Shown one piece after another: positions 60,765 to 64,000 of a stretch of DNA of 64,000 bases. The first letter of the stretch is position 1. Each line of letters starts with the position of its first letter. Source of the stretch: Clostridiaceae bacterium (lineage in GTDB: Bacteria; Bacillota; Clostridia; Lachnospirales; Lachnospiraceae); contig CAJTGF010000003.1 of the NCBI GenBank assembly GCA_910575585.1, positions 133,571-197,570 of the forward strand. Reading direction: 5' to 3'. Under the pieces are notes generated by a model. The model did no database searches and had not been told where the DNA came from. It saw only the letters and a program-made list of their open reading frames with translations. The translations under genes were made by a program, and so were the position numbers.

Positions 60765-60782
60765 TAGTGTAGGCTAACTAAT
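60765..60782 (-). promoter_or_regulatory. DtxR/IdeR-like iron box upstream of feoB
   Basis: TTAGTGTAGGCTAACTAA resembles the DtxR/IdeR consensus TTAGGTTAGSCTAACCTAA and lies between the feoA terminator and the inserted element. It suggests that feoB had its own iron-regulated promoter, which the element now separates from the gene by 163 bp. A matching -10/-35 pair is not certain. Confidence 0.5.
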
Positions 60783-60787
60783 GGTTG

Positions 60788-60836
60788 AAAAATAAACCGA
60801 AGCCTATCTAGGTTGTTTAGACAACAATCGCTTCGG
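60788..60836 (-). terminator. Terminator overlapping the end of feoA
   Basis: On the minus strand, CCGAAGC (60830-60836) pairs with GCTTCGG (60797-60803), followed by TTTATTTTT. The stem's first arm lies in the last codons of feoA. It would make feoA and feoB largely separate transcripts. Confidence 0.65.
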
Positions 60837-61029
60837 CTAATTGACGGTCAATGTTATATCTTCCGTCTTTGATCGATACCACACAGCCGCCTTTTAAATG
60901 AGAAACAACGGTAATGGATTCACCGCTGTAACACCCAAGAGAAAACAAAAAGGCGTCCAGTTCCTCATCTTCGGTTTTGATCTGTTGAATGATATATTCT
61001 TTCCCCTCAACAGCACTTTTCAATGTCAT
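60817..61029 (-). CDS. feoA: FeoA, ferrous iron transport accessory protein
   Basis: A 70-residue SH3-like protein of the FeoA family (SLGCYSGESITVVSHLKGGCVVSIKDGRYNIDRQLAEAI, split by the family's beta strands), which assists FeoB. ATG at 61027-61029 is preferred over one 36 bp upstream, because GGTGAGG sits 5 bp before it and it matches family length. It is preceded by a promoter with two DtxR-like boxes. Confidence 0.92.
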   Translation of the reverse strand: MTLKSAVEGKEYIIQQIKTEDEELDAFLFSLGCYSGESITVVSHLKGGCVVSIKDGRYNIDRQLAEAIVV

Positions 61030-61080
61030 ACAAACCTCACCCCATTTCCATTTTGACTGAATCAAACATAATGGCCATGA

Positions 61081-61130
61081 TTAGTTATTGCTAACCAATT
61101 GGCTTAAAATTTGGTTAGCAATAACTAACC
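61081..61130 (-). promoter_or_regulatory. Paired DtxR-like operators at the feoA promoter
   Basis: TTAGTTATTGCTAACCAA (61081-61098) and its exact reverse complement TTGGTTAGCAATAACTAA (61111-61128) face each other across 12 bp. Each is itself an imperfect palindrome (for example GGTTAG-caataa-CTAACC, 61113-61130) like the DtxR/MntR class. They cover the transcription start, so an iron- or manganese-sensing repressor would block feoA when metal is plentiful. Confidence 0.65.
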
Positions 61131-61136
61131 AAAAAC

Positions 61137-61165
61137 AGTATAGCTCCGTTTCTTTAATTTGTCAA
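61137..61165 (-). promoter_or_regulatory. Promoter of feoA
   Basis: On the minus strand, TTGACA (61160-61165) and TATACT (61137-61142) are 17 bp apart, immediately upstream of the paired operators. Confidence 0.75.
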
Positions 61166-61291
61166 TAGGTCTCTGAAAATTTTTCCTACTACTGCTAATT
61201 CATAGCAAATATCAGAGGTTACGTTGGATGAACCAATTTATTTTTGGATATAGTAGGATAAAATTAGGTCATAAGTTATTTGTCAGAAAGT

Positions 61292-61334
61292 AAGGGAAAG
61301 GTTCTGTATCAAGCAGAATCTTTCCCTTTTTCGC
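61292..61334 (-). terminator. Terminator after the glycogen debranching enzyme gene
   Basis: AAGGGAAAGGTTCTG pairs with CAGAATCTTTCCCTTTTT around a 6-nt loop. It can work in both directions; the better T run is on the plus strand, but its position, 14 bp after the minus-strand gene, suits that gene. Confidence 0.65.
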
Positions 61335-61347
61335 ATGGCATCTTTGT

Positions 61348-63492
61348 TTAGGTATTGCCCCAGTAGGACCTTCCGGTGAACACCGCCACAGACCTGGGAC
61401 GCATGACGAAATCTTTGTCAATGCGGGTCTCTTGTCCCGGCGGGTAGGTGTAGCGTCCCTGGCCGTCGCCGTAGGTGTTGACGCTTAAATACCAGGCGCC
61501 CCGATGGTGGAGGTTGGGCAGAGTGATGGTTACATCCTCCCAGTGGGCGTTGACGCATACGTATACCAGATCGTCCCGGCCCTTTTTCCGGTCATAGCCG
61601 GCGAAGCTGACGCAGAAAGTCTTGGCATCGCCGGGGATCTTTAAGATCTCCGCGTTGGTGTCGTGGACGCGAAGGGATTCCATGCCGCAGATGGCGTCGG
61701 GAAGCTTGCGCCGGATCACCGTATGCTCGTGGCGGTAATGGATCAGAAAGCGGAAAAACTGAAACAGCTCATGGTTTTTCTTTAAAAGGTTCCAGTCCAG
61801 CCAGGAGATCTCGTTGTCCTGGCAGTAGCCGTTGTTGTTGCCGAACTGGGTGTTGCCAAATTCGTCTCCGGCTAAAAACATGGGGGTCCCCCGGCTGCAC
61901 ATCAGCACGGCGCATGCGTTGCGTATCATGCGCATGCGAAGCTTGTTGACTTCCGGGTGGTCGGTTTGGCCCTCAATGCCGCAGTTCCAGCTGCGGTTGT
62001 CGTCGGAGCCGTCGGTGTTGTTCCAGCCGTTGGCCTCATTGTGCTTGCGGTTATAGGCGTAAAGGTCGTACAGGGTAAAGCCGTCGTGGCAGGTGATGAA
62101 GTTGATGCAGGAATTGTAGCCTGCGTAGCTGCCTTTGTAGTCTGTGTAGAATCCCCCGTACAGATCGCTGGAGCCGGAGATGCTCCAGGCGGCGGAGCGG
62201 GCCTCCCAAAATTCGCCTTTTAAGAAGGAACGAATGCTGTCCCGGTATCTGCCGTTCCACTCCGCCCACCGCTTGTTGGCGGGAAAGCTGCCTACCTGAT
62301 ACATGCCGCCTGCGTCCCAAGCCTCTGCGATAAGCTTTACATTGCTAAGGAGCGGGTCGTAGGCCAGGCTTTTTAAGAGAGGCGGATTGTTCATAGGGGA
62401 ACCGTCCTCATTTCTCCCCAGGATGCTGGCAAGGTCAAAGCGGAATCCGTCGATGCGGAAATTGATGGTCCAGTACCGCAGGCACTCCAGTATCATCTGC
62501 TGGACAATGGGATGGTTGCAGTTTAAGGTGTTGCCGCAGCCGCTGAAATTGTAGTAGTTGCCGTCAGGGGTCAGCATGTAGTACATCTTGTTGTCAATGC
62601 CCTTGAAGCAGAAGGAAGGTCCCAGCTCATTGCCTTCGGCGGTATGGTTGAACACCACGTCAAGGATGACCTCGATGTCATTGTCATGGAGGGTTTTTAT
62701 TAAGTCTTTCAGTTCCGTCCCCTCTTTGTTGTACTCCGCGGAGGCGGCGTAGCTGGCGTTGGGGGCAAAGAAACTGACGGTGTTGTAGCCCCAGTAATCC
62801 AGAAGCTTGCGCCCGTCGATCTCCCGGGAGTTCATATTTTCGTCAAACTCGAAGATGGGCATCAGCTCCACGGCGTTGATCCCCAGCTCTTTTAGGTAGG
62901 GGATCTTTTCTTTCAGGCCGTCAAAGGTGCCGGGATGGGCCACGCCTGAGGAGGAGTGGCGGGTAAATCCCCGCACGTGGAGTTCATAGATAACCAGATC
63001 GCACATCTCTTTGGAGGATTGGGGCATGTCCCCCCAGTCGAAGATATCCCGGATGACTTTGGCATGGTAGTTCTTCTTTTTTTTGTTGCCCCAGGAATCC
63101 TGGCCGGTGACCGCCACGGCGTAGGGATCCAAAAGGATGCTCTTTTTGTCAAAGATCATGCCCTCCTCCGGGGCGTAAGGGCCGTCGATGCGGTAGGCGT
63201 ACTCAAAGGTTTCGATGTCCAGATCAAAGACGATCATGGAATACACATCCCCGATCTTGTAGGATTCGGGAAAGGGCAGGACGGCGAAAGGCTCTTCTTC
63301 GTCCCTGCCGAACAAAAGAAGTTCGCATGACGTGCCGTTGTGGGTGTGGATGGTAAAATTCACTCCGTTGGGAAGGGCCATGGCTCCGTTTACGTCAAAT
63401 AAACCGGGACGCACGGAAAAGCCGGCGATCTGGCCCATGGGGGTGAAAGAAATGGGATGTTCCAGAAGGTATTTCTGTGTGTAAGGGATCAA
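61348..63492 (-). CDS. glgX: Glycogen debranching / isoamylase-type GH13 enzyme
   Basis: A 714-residue protein with an N-terminal CBM48 (isoamylase N) domain (about 20-130) and a GH13 alpha-amylase barrel. Catalytic features are visible: GFRFDLASILGR (nucleophile Asp), AEAWDAGGMYQVG (acid/base Glu) and NFITCHDGFTLYDL (transition-state His-Asp). FLAGDEFGNTQFGNNNGYCQDNEISWLDW is the GlgX/TreX hallmark. It hydrolyses alpha-1,6 branches of glycogen. The start is taken as TTG at 63490-63492, since AGGAGG lies 6 bp upstream; earlier in-frame ATG codons lie in the leader. It has its own promoter and leader. Confidence 0.88.
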   Translation of the reverse strand: MIPYTQKYLLEHPISFTPMGQIAGFSVRPGLFDVNGAMALPNGVNFTIHTHNGTSCELLLFGRDEEEPFAVLPFPESYKIGDVYSMIVFDLDIETFEYAYRIDGPYAPEEGMIFDKKSILLDPYAVAVTGQDSWGNKKKKNYHAKVIRDIFDWGDMPQSSKEMCDLVIYELHVRGFTRHSSSGVAHPGTFDGLKEKIPYLKELGINAVELMPIFEFDENMNSREIDGRKLLDYWGYNTVSFFAPNASYAASAEYNKEGTELKDLIKTLHDNDIEVILDVVFNHTAEGNELGPSFCFKGIDNKMYYMLTPDGNYYNFSGCGNTLNCNHPIVQQMILECLRYWTINFRIDGFRFDLASILGRNEDGSPMNNPPLLKSLAYDPLLSNVKLIAEAWDAGGMYQVGSFPANKRWAEWNGRYRDSIRSFLKGEFWEARSAAWSISGSSDLYGGFYTDYKGSYAGYNSCINFITCHDGFTLYDLYAYNRKHNEANGWNNTDGSDDNRSWNCGIEGQTDHPEVNKLRMRMIRNACAVLMCSRGTPMFLAGDEFGNTQFGNNNGYCQDNEISWLDWNLLKKNHELFQFFRFLIHYRHEHTVIRRKLPDAICGMESLRVHDTNAEILKIPGDAKTFCVSFAGYDRKKGRDDLVYVCVNAHWEDVTITLPNLHHRGAWYLSVNTYGDGQGRYTYPPGQETRIDKDFVMRPRSVAVFTGRSYWGNT

Positions 63493-63519
63493 GGCTGTCC
63501 TCCTGTTGTATGGTAGGTA

Positions 63520-63575
63520 GATACGCCTAAAGCTTTTTAGGGGCGTATCGGCAATGTGTCTGTGAAAAGACACAT
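63520..63575 (-). promoter_or_regulatory. Two stem-loops in the debranching enzyme's leader
   Basis: GATACGCC...GGCGTATC (63520-63549) and ATGTGTC...GACACAT (63554-63575) form two adjacent hairpins in the leader of about 125 nt between promoter and ribosome site. The second lies promoter-proximal. They do not match a riboswitch class that I know; a protein- or temperature-responsive leader is possible. Confidence 0.4.
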
Positions 63576-63622
63576 GGTCGGCAGTTTCTTTTCCTGGGGA
63601 TTTGTCCCGCAGGCATGGGTTT

Positions 63623-63651
63623 ATTATAGGGGGTGGGGAGGAAGGAGTCAA
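63623..63651 (-). promoter_or_regulatory. Promoter of the debranching enzyme gene
   Basis: On the minus strand, TTGACT (63646-63651) and TATAAT (63623-63628) are 17 bp apart. The -35 box overlaps the stop codon of the upstream hydrolase remnant. Confidence 0.7.
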
Positions 63652-63872
63652 ATGGAATTTTCCCAGAATTCGTCTAAAGCTTCTGCCAGCGCTTTGGGAG
63701 CTTCTTCATTTACCGCGTGACCGGTGTGTTCCATGATGGTCAAGGACGCGTTTTTCATATTTTGACAGAAGTAATGGGCGGATCTTAAGTTTGCTTTATC
63801 CTTTTTGCCGCAGATGATCAGCGTGGGGCAGGTGATGGTAGAAATTCGGTTGGTGAAATCTAATTGTTTCAT
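63648..63872 (-). pseudogene. C-terminal remnant of an alpha/beta hydrolase
   Basis: The frame encodes 74 residues: CPTLIICGKKDKANLRSAHYF (with the usual acid Asp of 'G..D'), then IMEHTGHAVNEEAPKALAEAL, with the catalytic His in TGHAVNEE. This is the last third of an alpha/beta-fold hydrolase; the nucleophile elbow and core are missing. Upstream sequence (63873-64000) carries no continuation but ends in a dispersed repeat, so the 5' part was probably lost by insertion or deletion. If the hydrolase continued beyond the window in another frame, I could not see it. Confidence 0.65.
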
Positions 63873-63981
63873 GGATTTTCCTAACCCGGATAAACCGGAA
63901 CTTTAAATTCGTTATGTTGCTGTTTAGTTGAGTGAGCAAAGGCAGGGATTGTCGTGAGGCCAGTCAGAGGAGAGCTGTCCC

Positions 63982-64000
63982 GTCCGGGTTCAGATATGCC
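63982..64000. repeat. Edge of a second copy of the long-hairpin repeat
   Basis: The last 19 bases, GTCCGGGTTCAGATATGCC, are identical to the inner end of the left arm of the hairpin repeat at 57686-57838 (positions 57706-57724). The bases just before do not match, so this may be a partial or rearranged copy that continues past the window. Confidence 0.6.

Overview
The window looks like the chromosome of an anaerobic, Gram-positive gut Clostridium of the Lachnospiraceae type (Enterocloster/Hungatella-like). This is inferred from AGGAGG-type ribosome binding sites, several TTG and GTG starts, the family mix (DUF3798 transporter, LoaP-like antiterminator, PTS EIIC_2, FeoB with its Cys-rich partner, many MCPs) and moderately GC-rich host codon use. 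No rRNA, tRNA, CRISPR array or origin was seen. The first gene (IclR-type) and the last repeat run off the window ends.

Layout. 0-4 kb: ketodeoxygluconate catabolism (KDPG aldolase, two PfkB kinases) behind an IclR-type regulator, then a divergently placed EIIC_2 membrane protein. 4.4-10.2 kb: a tightly overlapping five-gene operon matching the uncharacterised STM4015-STM4014-STM4013-STM4012-STM4011 set: leucine-rich-repeat-like protein, ATP-grasp-like protein, sulfatase-fold protein and two radical SAM enzymes. The last radical SAM enzyme carries a complete HAD phosphatase domain. 10.1-24.1 kb: a C39-like peptidase, cheA-cheW-cheR-cheB, three membrane chemoreceptors (one with a zinc-binding CZB-like sensor outside the membrane) and a FIST protein paired with a soluble chemoreceptor. 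24.5-30.2 kb: a DUF3798 lipoprotein with a two-permease sugar/nucleoside-type ABC transporter. 30.4-36.6 kb: unknown membrane proteins around an amidophosphoribosyltransferase-like protein that lacks the N-terminal cysteine.

36.6-51.3 kb is a visibly AT-rich surface-polysaccharide island. It opens with a LoaP-type NusG paralogue and an initiating sugar transferase and contains a split transketolase, HldE, HldD and a GT9 heptosyltransferase, plus EpsG-type polymerase, Wzx flippase, acyltransferases and other glycosyltransferases. It therefore appears to make a heptose-containing glycan, which is unusual for a Gram-positive. One acyltransferase in it is broken at a G7 run. 51.3-53.4 kb holds transposase debris (IS1634-like and IS66).

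53.4-57.7 kb: a MarR regulator with a heterodimeric ABC exporter. 57.7-61.2 kb: a feo iron-uptake locus riddled with small palindromic elements. A 163-bp inverted-repeat element separates feoA from feoB and occurs again at 4.1 kb upstream of the EIIC_2 gene, each copy with its own 4-bp target duplication. A different 166-bp element flanked by CTAG supplies the stop codon of the FeoB-associated Cys-rich protein. 61.3-63.9 kb: a glycogen-debranching-type enzyme and the C-terminal remnant of an alpha/beta hydrolase. All calls come from reading the sequence; no database search or computation was run.
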